The translations under genes and the position numbers were made by a program. DNA of 64,000 nt from NCBI GenBank assembly GCA_034766995.1, contig CM068325.1:8889616-8953615 (forward strand). The letters run 5' to 3'. Shown here in pieces: positions 10,620 through 22,800 of this stretch. Origin of the DNA: Acanthacorydalis orientalis (Eukaryota > Arthropoda > Insecta > Megaloptera > Corydalidae). Position 1 is the stretch's first letter. The number at the start of each line of letters is the position of its first letter. The notes under the pieces are model-generated. The model made no database searches, had not been told where the DNA came from, and saw only the letters and a list, made by a program, of their open reading frames with translations.

Positions 10620-11005
10620 TGTAATTTTTTTTACGATTCCGAAGAGTGAAAATTCAACTCTGAATATAATTTTAAATACAACTTTCAACATTTTATGAAA
10701 TAAGTGTTAAAAAATCATAACCGGATTAAAAATACTTACCGATCGATCGAAACTCCGCATTGTTTTAATTGAACCGCAAAAACTCGCAAATATACACGAA
10801 CACTTGCACTCTGATCGTTCGTTTTTAATATCTTTTCCCTTTTGAATTTCTCGAAACAGTGAAACGAATATTGGTATTTGTTCATTACTGATGATTAGAG
10901 AGGTAATATTATTCTTCGAAAACTGTCTTTTTAAGCTTGAGAATTTAAAAATGGTAACTTTACAGGTATGAAAGGACTTGTCCCTTTAAATGATGGCCAC
11001 ATGTT
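10620..11005 (-). repeat. Repeat R copy 2 (internally deleted)
   Basis: It matches copy 1, with ATG at 10760 and donor at 10739 on the minus strand. About 250 bp are lost around 10830-10855, where it jumps to the CAGTGAAACGAATATTGG block. The palindrome's left arm ends within this copy. Confidence 0.5.
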
Positions 11006-13574
11006 ATTCTTCGAAAACTGTCTCATTACGCTTGGAAATTTAAAAACGGCAACTTAACAGGTTCGAAAGGACTTGTCCCTTTAAATGCTGGCCACATGTC
11101 TGTCCCATCCTTTAAATGTTTTCGAGAAACCAGTGGCGGCACATCTACGTCTCTGACGCGACTCCGTCACTAAATGCCCCTCACCACGTATATCATCAGA
11201 TATCCTGCTAAATTTTAAAGACGACGGATGGCCGAAATCGGACGGAATTTTTTTGAAATTTTGACGATACGTTACAATTATTGAACGATGAAATTGTAAT
11301 TGTGATATATTGTGATTCTTTCCATGAGAAGCCATGCATTACGCATGATGGCATTCGTCGTTCGAGTGAATAGAGGCCAGTGCCACTTTTCACCTCGAGT
11401 ACCGATACGGTAATATGATATATTCTCGTCGATTCTCTCGCCGCCGCCCATAAATGTATTATATTTGGCTATTAAACACGGCCGAGGAACACTTGTCTTT
11501 TGTTCAATGTTTAATCAAAACTACAGATTTCAACCCCGCATACGCCTCCTAGTGTGATCATATGAACGCGCTATGTTTTTTTTTTAGCAATATATACCAT
11601 CAAATAATTAATTCATTGAATATTTTACTAGACAACCAATAAAATAGCAATTCTAACGTGTATATTTCGTGTACATAAAAATAAAATTCAATTAGTTAAC
11701 ATTTAAATTAAGGGGACCCGGTGGTCCAGCGGCCTAAAATTTAAGCTATTTTAAAAAATTTTTTTCTATATGAGGGTAATGAATAATGCTTTCAAATTTT
11801 TTTACACTTATTTTATTACTAATAAACTACACAAAAATGAAAATAAAGACAAAAAAAATTTTTTTTTAAATTAGAAAAATGATGCTGAAGTCTCCCTCTA
11901 AAAAAATGGATTTGCGTGGTGAATGATGATTTATCTCTCCCTCTGATCTGAAATAAAACAATTGACGAATTTTTAATTAGTATAAGTATAGCTATCGCAG
12001 GAAGTAGAATAAAAAAAAAATTTGACAAAATGGCGCGTAGTCAAAAGTACAAGTTTGAAAACGACCAGTATTTTTGAATGTTTAGTTAATAAAAAAAATA
12101 TAAATATTTTACGGAAATTATTAGTTTTCATTCCAGCGAGAGCTAGAACTATTCAGAATAACATATTAAAATTTCAGACAAATCGGTCAAGTAGTTTTTT
12201 TTTTCTGGCCCCCGCAAGACGAAAAAAAGTAGTTTCGAGATAAACGCGTTTAAAGTTTCAAGCAAGTATATATTCTTCTACCTACCTGACCTTCTAATGG
12301 GCTATAGATCCTGAAATACTCTGAATTTCGTCATCAAATTTTAACAGTATATTTTTAAGATACTATACTTTCGAAAAAAAAATCGATTTTTCGAAAATTC
12401 TAAACCACCAGGTCCCCTTAATTGAAACTTATACTTGTTAGAATTGCTTTCTGGGATTGATGAGGAAGAATAATGATTCACATTTTATATATCGCAACAA
12501 TATTTATTTACATACTGATAATACATTCACTTTAAATTCATTGCGCCACCACACGCGTACACTACAACAACAAACAGTCGACAACTGTGTTGCTATTCAT
12601 ATAAAACGACATCCATCAGCATAGATAAAGTATCTATCCTGTATATGATAATCAATATGCCAAGTGCAAATGTACACAACACTCAACAATACTGTCTGTC
12701 GATTATAAAAAACTGCCAGTGTTCGCTTCCATGATGCACAAAGAACTAATATTCTAAATTTAAGCAGTGTCTGTGTTATTGTCACCTCTAGTGTGTGTAG
12801 AAGCAAATTTTATACAAACATATTCTGTGATCGTATGATCCCGCGCGGCGTTAAAGGGTCAATTTTAGCAGCACGGCTTATGATCTGTTGCGTAAACGCT
12901 GACCGGTGATGTTACGGGGGCGCCGGTGTCGAGCGCCGCCACGGCGGTATTAAAATTTTCAATATACATGTGAAAGAAACACCGACAAAGTTGTAATACG
13001 TGATATTTCCCCAACGTGTTTCAATGCACACGATTAAATTAATTTATAGTAAGTTCTTAATACATGAGACCTGCGTTTATTTGAACTATTAAATCTTGCT
13101 ATTTTTGCAAGACAGTGCGAGCAACGTCGCCACCGTATCCTGGTTGCAATAACAATGAGAAACACGTAACATAAATTCGAATAATATGCATATTTGCATC
13201 TAAATTTATTTCATGTTAGTTCTAAATCAGGTTTCGAATAAGTTAGTTGGTTTTTTGCCCGTCAGCGCCAAGAATTGTAGTCACGCCACTGCTTACGACC
13301 AACATTTAAAGAGACAGTTTGTCACTTGACAGTAAATGTGGGAAAATCCGAAAAGTTACCGTTTCATACCTCAAATCGGTAGCCATTTTTAAACATCCGA
13401 TTGTAACACAAGATACTTACTGATCAGTGTACAAAGAAGCACGACGCGCCCGTTCGCACGATTATTTGCACTTGTTCGTGGATCTACTCTGTAATTCGAA
13501 CAGTATTCGAATGCCCGTTTTCAATATAATCGAAAGTTTTATGAAGAAGTGTTCAGTTTTATATTATTCATAAA
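10836..13574. other. Central spacer of the palindrome
   Basis: The sequence between the arms is mostly unique. It holds the end of repeat R copy 2, a second short duplication of the CTTTAAATG-TGGCCACATG block (10970-11100), a TTAA-flanked MITE (11712-12417) and AT-rich sequence. A GC-rich patch at 12840-12950 has no coding potential that I can support. Part of repeat R copy 3 begins at 13310. Confidence 0.6.
11712..12417. mobile_element. TTAA-flanked MITE (706 bp)
   Basis: TTAA occurs at both ends (11708-11711 and 12418-12421). The termini are imperfect inverted repeats: GGGGACCCGGTGGTCCAG at the left and, reverse-complemented, GGGGACCTGGTGGTTTAG at the right (15 of 18 match). The interior is AT-rich with no transposase. 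The TTAA duplication is typical of piggyBac-type mobilisation, but the superfamily is inference. Confidence 0.8.
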
Positions 13575-13790
13575 AGTTTATATTAAAAACGAACGATCAG
13601 AGTGCAAGTGTTCGTGTATATTTGCGAGTTTTTGCGGTTGAATTAAAACAATGCGGAGTTTCGATCGATCGGTAAGTATTTTTAATCCGGTTATGATTTT
13701 TTAACACTTATTTCATAAAATGTTGAAAGTTGTATTTACATTTATATTCAGAGTTGAATTTTCACTCTTCGGAATCGTAAAAAAATTACA
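13310..13790 (+). repeat. Repeat R copy 3
   Basis: The plus strand has ATG at 13651 (MRSFDRS) followed by donor GTAAGT at 13672. The upstream block from GTAAATGTGGGAAAATCC to CGGTAGCC is the same as in copy 4. Copies 3 and 4 lie in direct orientation about 1.5 kb apart. Confidence 0.5.
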
Positions 13791-14689
13791 TTCCGATCAA
13801 AATATTGATTATTTTAGCTAAAAAATCACGACACTATTAAATACCCAAATACGATTCTGTATTAAATTCTGATAGAAGACAGGAAGAAAACCAAATAATA
13901 ATTATTTGTCATAGTTGATATAATTAATGAGATAGTGGTCGGTTATTAGCAAAAAATCTAAGAACGTTAATAAACATGTTTGTTGCAACAGGAAAGAAAT
14001 TCAATATTAAAAAGAGACAAAAAATATGATTTACAGAGGTAGAGTATATAGTATAAGTATACTGTCACACTGCCTCTGAGAGCCATGCTAAACGTACTGC
14101 AACCCTGGCCATCCCGCTCTTTTATTGTTCATATTCATCAGTGCACTAGTAAAAAATATTTTTGATTGTTTAAAAAAGAATCATTGATACATTTTTTTCA
14201 GTACATAATTCTGTGTTGTAAATGCAAAAAATCATCAGGAAACAACTGAAGAGATTAATATTTTATAAACAAGTTTATCTTATTACTATCGAAATTATCA
14301 AAATACCGTTCGAACACATGTCTAACACTGTCTAAATTCATTTTTGCAAACAAATTCTTTTTCACCTTCCATAAATTACAAAAAAAAACATGTTCTATCA
14401 AAAAAGTTCAATAAACGTTTGTTGATCACTTTCGATTATTGCTTATGCACATTTCATTCTTTATTATCATCAGAATACTAAAATAAAGAACAATATTTTT
14501 TTTAATTTTCGAAACAAATATCTTTTTTTAAAAAAATAACATTTCTATATAATTTTAAACACTGATATAAATATTTTCAGAGTATATATGAACTTTATCT
14601 ATGATATTTTTATTTATATCTTTTAAATGGATTTAAGAAATATTTTGTATTTAAAGAAATGCAATGAACCTATTCGCATGAATTAAAGG

Positions 14690-15330
14690 ATAGGATAGAC
14701 ATGTGGCCAGGCATTTAAAGGGACAAGTCCTTTCATACCTGTAAAGTTGCCGTTTTCAAATTCTCAAGCTTAAAAAGACACTTTTCAAAGAATAATATTA
14801 CCTTTCTAATCATCAGTAATGAACAAATACCAATATTCGTTTCACTGTCACTTAACAGTAAATGTGGGAAAATCCGAAAAGTTACCGTTTCATACCTCGA
14901 ACGGGTAGCCATTTTTAAACATCAGAGTGTAACACAAGATACTTACTGATCAGTGTACAAAGAAGCACGACGCGACCGTTCACACAATTATTTGCTCTTG
15001 TTCGTGGATCTACTCTGTAATTCGAACAGTATTTGAATGCCCGTTTTCAATATAATCGAAAGTTTTATGAACAAGTGTTCAGTTCTATATTAATCATAAA
15101 AGTTTATATTAAAAACGAACGATCAGAGTGCACGTGTTTGTGTATATTTGCGAGTTTTTGCGGTTGAATTAAAACAATGCGGAGTTTCGATCGGTCGGTA
15201 AGTATTTTTAATCCGGTTATGATTTTTTAACACTTATTTCATAAAATGTTGAAAGTTGTATTTAAATTTATATTCAGAGTTGAATTTTCACTCTTCGGTA
15301 TCGTAAAAAAAATCCTGATCAAAATATTGA
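14690..15330 (+). repeat. Repeat R copy 4
   Basis: The plus-strand ATG at 15177 reads MRSFDRS into donor GTAAGT at 15198. It is the mirror of copy 1 across the palindrome. The donor and the seven codons are kept in all four copies apart from synonymous changes. Confidence 0.5.
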
Positions 15331-17210
15331 TTGCTCTAGCTATAACTTATATATGTATTTCGATTGGGATTCGATCTTAGCAATAACAGAGAGAAATTCA
15401 AATCCAAAATTCTTTTTTACCACACAAAATGTTTTTCTAGTCGAAAATGTTCAATAAATCATTATTGATATTTTTTTTAATTGTCGCTCATTCGCCGAAA
15501 TTCTCCTGTACATCAACATCAAAATTATTAATACTCACTTTCAGAAATGAATTCTCTTTTACCGCACAACCCACGAATTGTTTTTCTAATCGAAAATGTC
15601 CAATAAAACAATCAACACTTAATTCTCGACATATCAACACTTTATTAATTCGAAAAAAAAACAATCCGATGAAATTAAAAGAACCGGTAAAATAAATGGT
15701 AAAATTAGATTCTTGTATCCTGTAATCGTTACTTTTTTTTTAAAGGAACGTTTTGTATATTAGCTTAAAACTTTTTAATGAAAAGTATCTGTTTTTTTTT
15801 TTTTTTTTTTGATACCTTAGAGGTCTAAAGGTAACATCGCCATCGAAATAAAGCTACAACCAAAAATCATTATTAAACATTTTTGATTAAATATAATTGA
15901 TTTGTTTTGCGGCGAATATGTACGAATATTTTATTTAATACTAAATTTGTATATATATATATATATAAATTTTAAATCCGTAATATTTCTTTTTCTTCAT
16001 TCGTTATAGATATATTAGTCTTGTCACTGAACTCTGAACAAACCTGATATCAAATCACCATATAAACCGCCGGTGAAAAAATCGATGAAGTCTGCTTTCA
16101 ATAGAGAAAATAACAAATACAGACAATAATAACGAGAAGGTATCACTAATTTTTTTTTATTTAAATTTTCTTTAAGTATTTTGTTCGAATTCAATTTCAA
16201 AATAAAGAGAAAACAATACTTTATTCTACAAACCGTGACGTCTCTCACTCATTCTAATCGCAACGTGCAGCTGTCAAGTAATGATATTATAGTAATCATC
16301 ACACGAAAAATATGTTGAATATTAGCAATGAATAAGATTTATTTTTAATAATTATCACAAAAACTAATACAAGTATGTTTTTTTTTTATTCACATTTAAT
16401 TTCAGTTATTAATTTCCGTCCGACTGTAACCAAAAAATATTACAGTGAAAGGAGCAACAGATTCTAAAATATTATAACTATCTCTTTCCCACTTGCACTC
16501 TTCTCTTCTATATTATTATTCTCACTCATTCATTTCGTAACGTCGAAACTGTCACTTATCAATACTGATTATATTATAGTTGCTTGTCACATAAAAAATA
16601 TCAGTCAGATTAAAAACAAAGATAATTTTTGTTTTGTAGAAGGCATATGTTTTCGCTTATTATATACGCAGATACCTTATTGTTTTCTCGAATAGATTCG
16701 ATACGAACTCAATACTGATACTGTTGAAGTAAAACATTTAAATGTTCTTTTACAACATGTTAACAGTTAATAACGCTGCCTCATGTTACTTTTTACCTAG
16801 TTGCTAGCATAGATAAAGTATGTTGTTAGGGTTGCTAGGTATGGTCATCTTAAAGATAAAACTAATAGATACACTGTCGTGCAGATGTCTGGCATTAGTG
16901 TGTGATATTCACTCGATCTGTTCTCGGTTATGTAGATCCTAAATATTTAATAAATTGTTTTCATGTTAATGAATTAGTTCAGTTAATATATACACCTGCA
17001 ATTCATCAACGGATATAAAACACATTTTGGATTTAAAAATAAAATATATAACACGTTCTACATGGACATGTGTTTGCATTTGATGATATGAATGATTATT
17101 TTGGCAATAGACGATTGAATGTAAAAATACGCGCTTTTTCGAAATGTTAAATTTCGTTTTTCCCATATACTTTTCGATTTTAATCATTCTTTGTTAGATA
17201 TTTAGTCCGT

Positions 17211-17516
17211 TTCGAAATAAATCACGTTTATTTTTCAGTTTTTTAAGATGCGGTTTTTCGTCGTAAGTTCGGTGTTGCGAGGAGGAACCGATTGTAACCG
17301 ATCCTTTCCGAAATATTGATTCTGTAGAGTACTCTCTGTTTGTGTCTCCGCTGTACGTTCAGTGCGGAACTGAACATGCTCGCGGTACCATCTAGCTCGC
17401 GGTTCCGGACTATTTCTCCCCATACGAGATTAATCGTATCGTACGACTGCGAGATCCTTTCGCAGTAAAACCGCACGTTGTTCCGTGTGAAAAACGATTG
17501 AAAATCCTTTTCCTTT
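17211..17516 (+). promoter_or_regulatory. U2 upstream (promoter) region, right copy
   Basis: This mirrors 6174-6480 with very few differences and ends at U2 nt 1 (17517). The proximal sequence element would be expected near 17455-17475. It faces outward and could drive read-through transcription of copies C and D. Confidence 0.45.
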
Positions 17517-17567
17517 ATCGCTTCTCGGCTCCTTCGAGCTAAGATCAAAGTGTAGTATCTGTTCTTA
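17517..17567 (+). ncRNA. U2 snRNA gene, 5' part (nt 1-51), disrupted
   Basis: It is identical to the left copy through ATCTGTTCTTA (nt 41-51) and then diverges into Utopia-2 5'-end sequence. Stem I and the GTAGTA branch-site element are intact. The matching 3' part lies 6.2 kb away at 23817, behind two elements. Confidence 0.92.
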
Positions 17568-17641
17568 CTGATTTGATATGTATAGGAACGGCCCCCGCGC
17601 GTGGGGGTTCCCAGTTTTCCCTGCGACATAACATCTACGTC
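17557..17641 (+). repeat. 85-bp direct repeat flanking copy C, upstream copy
   Basis: U2 nt 41-51 plus the first 74 bases of Utopia-2 recur at 19386-19470 with two differences. The pair flanks Utopia-1 copy C exactly. The simplest reading is a long target-site duplication made when copy C entered a U2 gene already occupied by Utopia-2. Extra CATCTACG-like filler follows at 17642-17650. Confidence 0.8.
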
Positions 17642-17650
17642 TCCATCTAC

Positions 17651-19213
17651 GGTCTCCTGGGAGACCGGTTGGAAGCTCTGCAGGAGGGAGACCATTATGA
17701 ACATCTTGGTGTACCCACTGGGTTCCGCGTAACCCAGACCCCCCTAGAAACTATTAACAACATTAGGGGGGACGTTATGCGGGTACACCACTCCCTCCTG
17801 GCCCCCTGGCAAAAATTAGAGGCCCTAAATATGTTCATCCTTTCTCGTCTTGACTTCGCGCTCCGTGGGTGTAATATCCGAAAGGGTCCCCTCACGGAGC
17901 TCGATAAGATCATTCGAAGCAAGGCGAAGAAATGGATGAACTTACCGCAGAGGGCCTCCGCTGATATTCTTTACATAACATCGTACCAGGGGGGTGCAAA
18001 TTTGCTCCAACTGGGTGACTCCGCGGACGTGAGCCGGGTGGTGCATGCTTTCCGCCTACTGTCCTGCCCAGACGAAGTGGTCAGGACGGTGGCTTGGGCC
18101 GGCCTTCGGCGTGCAGCGAGGCGGAAAATTGGAGGCGAGCCCGACAATTCTATGCTGGCGGCGTACCTGAGCGGGTCACTGGAGGGTGCTCTGGGGCGTG
18201 ACGGTGGGGATGTTTCGAGCCTATGGACCCAGGCTCGAAACGCCTGCCGCCGCCTCAGAGCCAAGCTGGATGTCAGCTTCCGGTGGTCCGACGACACAGC
18301 GGACATGTCGGTCGTCATCGGCCGCCCTGGACAGGTGCCGGATCGTGTGGTGGTCCCGGAGGCGTCGCGGGCTTTTGCACTTCGTTCGTTGAGAGCGGCC
18401 GTCCGAGCATATCACCATCGTCGCCTCGTCGGCCTTCGCGACCAAGGCAAGGTGATCGAGACTACCGGAAAGACACCGATCTCCAACCACTTTCTGCTGA
18501 ATGGAAAGTACACGCGGTTCTGCGAGTACCGTTTTATCCACCGCGCTCGGCTCGACGTCGTGCCACTTAATGGCACGCGCCGATTCGGGCACGGGGATAA
18601 ACGGTGCCGACGTTGCGGCTACGCCAATGAGACGTTGCCGCACGTCCTCAACCACTGTACGGTCCATTCGGCTGCATGGCAGCACCGACATAACAACGTA
18701 CAGAACCGTCTGTCGCGTGCTGCCAAAGTGGGCGGACCCATTTCCATCCGGGTCAATAAGGAGGTTCCGGGAGTCGACAGTCGCCTTCGTCCTGACATCG
18801 TGAGGATCGACGAGACGACGAGGAGGATAACGATCGTCGACGTGTGCATTCCATTCGAGGGATGCCGTGACGCCCTGGAGGGGGCTAGGCAGCAGAAAAT
18901 AGCCAAGTATAGCGGTCTTGCTGCCCAGCTTACCCTGCAGGGTTTCACGGTGTCTGTGGATGCATTCGTCGTCGGTTCGCTCGGCGGTTGGCTTTCATCG
19001 AACGACAAGGTCGCGGCGTCCCTGGGCATCGCACCCCGGTACCTGTCCACGATGGCTAAGCTGATGGTGGCCGACACGATCCGCTGGTCCCGAGATGTTT
19101 ACATCGAACATGTGTCCGGGGTCCGGCAATATCATCCGCCGGACAATACCCAGCCTCCACCAGCGGCAGCGCCGACCCTGGCCCAACACCTAGCCGAGGA
19201 GGCAGCTGAATAG
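17651..19213 (+). pseudogene. Utopia-1 C-terminal ORF (thumb, CCHC, endonuclease), no start
   Basis: About 520 codons stay open, from GLLGDRLEALQEGD to a TAG stop at 19211-19213. They include the [18 protein letters not shown] knuckle and the RPD...IVDV endonuclease core. The reverse transcriptase palm with YADD is absent. The frame extends upstream into non-homologous Utopia-2 leader sequence by chance. Clean reading despite truncation suggests a young copy. Confidence 0.85.
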
Positions 19214-19307
19214 GAACAATGTCTTGTTTTTAATGTGTTTTTATTATTGTGTAACATTTTAAAGTTTTCTTTTAACATGTTATGATATTTTATTTTTTTT
19301 TAGTATT

Positions 19308-19321
19308 CTACACTTTGATCT
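19308..19321 (+). promoter_or_regulatory. 3' UTR motif complementary to U2 nt 26-39 (copy C)
   Basis: CTACACTTTGATCT is identical to the copy A motif and at the same distance (about 65 nt) from the element end. Copy E has 12 of the 14 bases at 25239-25250; copies F and G show decayed forms. Confidence 0.75.
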
Positions 19322-19385
19322 GCGATATTTTATTAAGTTTTGTATTCTCGTTTTTTTTGTATTATTATTTAATAAAAATTACTTA

Positions 19386-19470
19386 ATCTGTTCTTACCGA
19401 TTTGATATGTATGGGAACGGCCCCCGCGCGTGGGGGTTCCCAGTTTTCCCTGCGACATAACATCTACGTC
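19386..19470 (+). repeat. 85-bp direct repeat flanking copy C, downstream copy
   Basis: It comprises U2 nt 41-51 followed by the true 5' end of Utopia-2 copy D. It differs from 17557-17641 at two positions (C/T just after CTTA and G/A in the GTATRGG segment). Confidence 0.8.
19413..19441 (+). other. GC-rich hairpin at the Utopia-2 5' end
   Basis: GGGAA pairs with TTCCC and CCCCC with GGGGG around a GCGCG loop, with a short CGG bulge. The duplicated copy at 17584-17612 keeps all but one pair. R2-type elements can carry self-cleaving HDV-like ribozymes here; I cannot establish that fold by eye. Confidence 0.55.
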
Positions 19471-19542
19471 GAGGTGCATCCTTCCTGCGACAGAAATGAA
19501 ATATAGTGCGAAATATACGGCCTAGTGACAATAGGACAAGTA

Positions 19543-19639
19543 CTTAGTGAACAATCGAACAGTGACATTAGTGAACAATCGAATAGTGGCATTAGTGAGC
19601 AATTGAATAGTGGCATTAATGATCAATTGAATAGTGGGA
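19543..19639 (+). repeat. 24-bp tandem repeat in the Utopia-2 5' UTR
   Basis: Four units of the form TTAGTGAACAATCGAATAGTGG follow one another in the leader upstream of the ATG. Each is slightly diverged. Tandem 5' UTR repeats are common in non-LTR elements and may modulate promoter strength. Confidence 0.8.
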
Positions 19640-19830
19640 AATACCATAACGGTATAAGTCATTAGTGCCGCACAATAATGACACTCTGCAATAAACACTA
19701 ACGACCGGAAAGCCCATCGCCAGGTAGTGTGCTGTGAAATAACCCGTCGGTGATTCTGAGAAAAAACAGCATATCACGTAAATCTCATCGATAATATCCA
19801 TTACTGCGTACAAGAATCACTGCGGAAAAC

Positions 19831-22800
19831 ATGTCTGGAAATCACATGGTAATTTCGCATGCCACACTGGCGTTGGACGCGATGGTAGACGACGGCGACA
19901 ACATCCGAGAGGAGAGTGTGATCGTTGAGATAGAGTACCCGTTCCCAGCGGAGTTCCCGTGCATGCGCTGCGGCGGTGCAGGCTCAAAAACAGCGGGACG
20001 GAATTGCTTCAGGTACAAAACCCACTCCGACCTAAAGAAACATCTGAAAAAGGTCCACGGCCCGCCCGTACTTATCTTCGTGTGCGCGGGCTGCCAGAAA
20101 AAAGAGGAGAACCTGAAGAAATTGAAAGCGCACGCCGCTAAGTGCCTGGGAATACGGAGGAACGACGACGCAGACGAGGCGCACATAGAACCCGTGTCGG
20201 GAACAGCACAGGCGATGCCCAACTTAAACACCGACGGGATTCCTGCGGCCGCCACGAACGACGATCACACTGACGCCGCCGATACTGCCACGACAAACCA
20301 AGCGTTGACATCAGACGCAGAGGCCCCAACACCACCGCCACTGCCAAACCCGACCTGGACAACAGACACCGCGGCGAAGAAGAGAATGAAAAGTGCTCAC
20401 CCGCGGGCTGCTGCTGACGCTGCTACTACTCGTAACCACCACGACTCACTGGCGTCCATACTTGGAGATCAGTGCCCAGACTCGCCGTCCGAACCGGATC
20501 CCCGGGAAAACATGGCAAAAGAGCAGACGCAATTAGCACCACAGCAGCAGCAATCACACCCATTCCAGTCAATATCAGAACACGACATAGAAACCGCGAC
20601 CAGTGCTGAGGCAATGCCCGCCCCCAACGTCGACACAACGGAAGATGCTGCCAACACTTCAGGAAACAAAGCTGCAGCACCACAAGCGAACCCACCGCCA
20701 ATAATGGACGTCCGTCTAACGGACGACCAGTGTCGATGGATTGACCAGCTGAGCAGAGCAGACAGCTGGGAGGAGTTCGAATCGACTGTGGGGGCAATTA
20801 CCGAAGAGTTCGCCGCGCTAAAACCGACAACGCAGACCATGGTGAGGAGGCGATGCAACAAAAGAACGTATCCGAACAGCCGCCCAGTAAACGGAGGCAA
20901 CCGACGCCGAAAGCCATGGTTTGACGCCGCGGAAGCATCGAAACTACAAAAACTGTACCGCGTCAACAAAAGGAAAGCGATAACGCAGATCCTCCAGGGT
21001 CCCGATTGCTCGCCGTACTGCCAGGTGAGCGCCGAAGTGGTCACCGACCACTATAGACGCGTGTTCGCTGCGAATGATCGGCCACGGCGAGCCATGCCCG
21101 ATCACGTCCGGAGGACATTGCATCCAAAGCAGTACGACGAGACGGTGACCGGAGTACCGACGGCGTCGCTCGAAGAAGACTTCGCACCTGAAACGGTCAC
21201 AGCGCGCTTGCTGAGGACTTCGGACACGGCACCAGGGAAAGATGGCGTCAGATACTCGTACCTGAAGCGATTGGACCCGGGCTGCCGTGTCTTGACGAAG
21301 ATCTTCAACCGATGCTTCCGGGAGGAAAAGACACCGCTAGCGTGGGCGGACACGAGGACGGTGCTCGTGCACAAGAAAGGACGTAAGGATGACCTGACGA
21401 ACTGGCGGCCACTAACGATGGCCAACACGATGGCCAAGTTATATGCGGCAGTAGTTGCCGACCGCATCGCTTGCTGGGCGAAGGGGACGCGCAACATCTC
21501 GCCTGTGCAGAAAGGCTTTATGGAAGGTGAGGGATGCTTCGAGCATAACTTCATAGTCCAGACGGCCATTGATGACGCACGGCGAGATGGTAGGGACCTG
21601 GTGCTGGTGTGGCTTGACCTCACCAACGCGTTTGGCTCCCTGCCGCATGACCACATAGAGGGTTCGCTGCGCGAGATGAACCTCCCCAAAAAGCTACTGA
21701 GCGTGGTAACTGAACTATACTCCCGCACTACTACCACTGTACGCACGACATCGGGGGAGAGCGACGTCATCCACATGCGTGCGGGAGTCAAGCAAGGATG
21801 CCCGCTCAGCCCGATCATCTTCAACTTGGCCATCGACCCACTAATAAGGGTGGCTCAGCAGGAGGCCGGATCGCTAGGGTACACTATGCACGGGCACGAA
21901 TTCTCGACACTGGCATACGCGGACGACGTGGTGCTGATCGCCAACGGAGCCGACTCCATGGCGCTGCTACTGGAGCGGGTCGGAGAGGCAGCGGACTGGA
22001 TGGGACTGAAATTTAACCCGAAAAAGTGCGCTTCGCTGCACATTAAAAAGAGATGCGGAGTGCAGCCCACCCAGTTCACCATCCAGGGTGGGAACCCAGT
22101 GGTATTGAACGAAGGCGAGGAGTACCAGCATCTCGGTATCCCTACCGGGTACCGAGTGGCACAGACACCGAACGAATCGATCGCAGCGATCCGTGAGGAT
22201 GTGAAGAAGCTGGACGAGTCCCTTCTAGCGCCCTGGCAGAAGCTGGAGGCCCTCAACATGTTCTTGCTGTCAAGGATGGAGTTCATCCTACGCGGTGCAA
22301 ACGTCGCCAAGGCGCCGCTGATAGCCGCCGATAAAACCATCAAGGCGGCCGCTAAGAAATGGATGAACCTCCCGAAACGAGGGTCCCCGGAACTGCTATA
22401 CATCACATCGTACCAGGGAGGCGCGAACCTGATACCACTGGCGGACTCGGCCGACGTCAACAGGGTAACCCACGGCTTCAAGCTCCTGGCGTGCAGGGAC
22501 ACTACCGTCAGGGAGGTGGCGTGGGAAAGCCTGCGAAGAGTCGTCGGCAAGAAGATCGGGTCGAACACACCGGACGAGACAACGATCGCAAATTACCTGA
22601 GCGGATCCATGGACGGACGACTGGCGAGAGAAAGTGGCGACATCACGAGCCTGTGGTCGCAGACTCGCAGCGCGTGTCGCCGCCTCAACAACAAGATCGG
22701 CGTCACCTTCCACTGGTGCGCCGAGAAACAGGACCTGTCCCTAGTCGTGCGCGTTGCAGGACGCGATCCGGAACGTACCATCGTCCCGGAGACAGCACTG

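Larger units (their letters stand above)
6113..10835. repeat. Left arm of a large inverted repeat
   Basis: This arm matches 13575-17567 as its reverse complement, starting from the U2 5' part. Matching blocks include the region giving a near-identical 73-codon frame (6503-6724 and 16966-17187), the CAGTACGTTTAGCATGGCTCTC block (10314 and about 14080), and two copies of repeat R. Length differs mainly because the left arm carries about 730 extra bases at 7417-8148. I see no credible protein gene in the arm; the sequence is AT-rich with a (TA)n tract at 8427-8472. Confidence 0.88.
13575..17567. repeat. Right arm of the large inverted repeat
   Basis: This is the reverse complement of the left arm (6113-10835), ending in the U2 5' part. 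It lacks the 730-bp segment and has a much shorter (TA)n tract (15949-15966). It also has a longer T tract at 15791-15810. No protein gene is supported; the 14000-17200 frames are incidental AT-rich ORFs. Confidence 0.88.
17651..19385 (+). mobile_element. Utopia-1 copy C, 5'-truncated
   Basis: It retains the 3' 40% of Utopia-1 from the codon matching residue 813 through the 3' UTR and the usual end before ATCTGTTCTTA. It sits directly upstream of Utopia-2 copy D within one U2 gene. 5' truncation is the normal result of incomplete target-primed reverse transcription. Confidence 0.9.
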
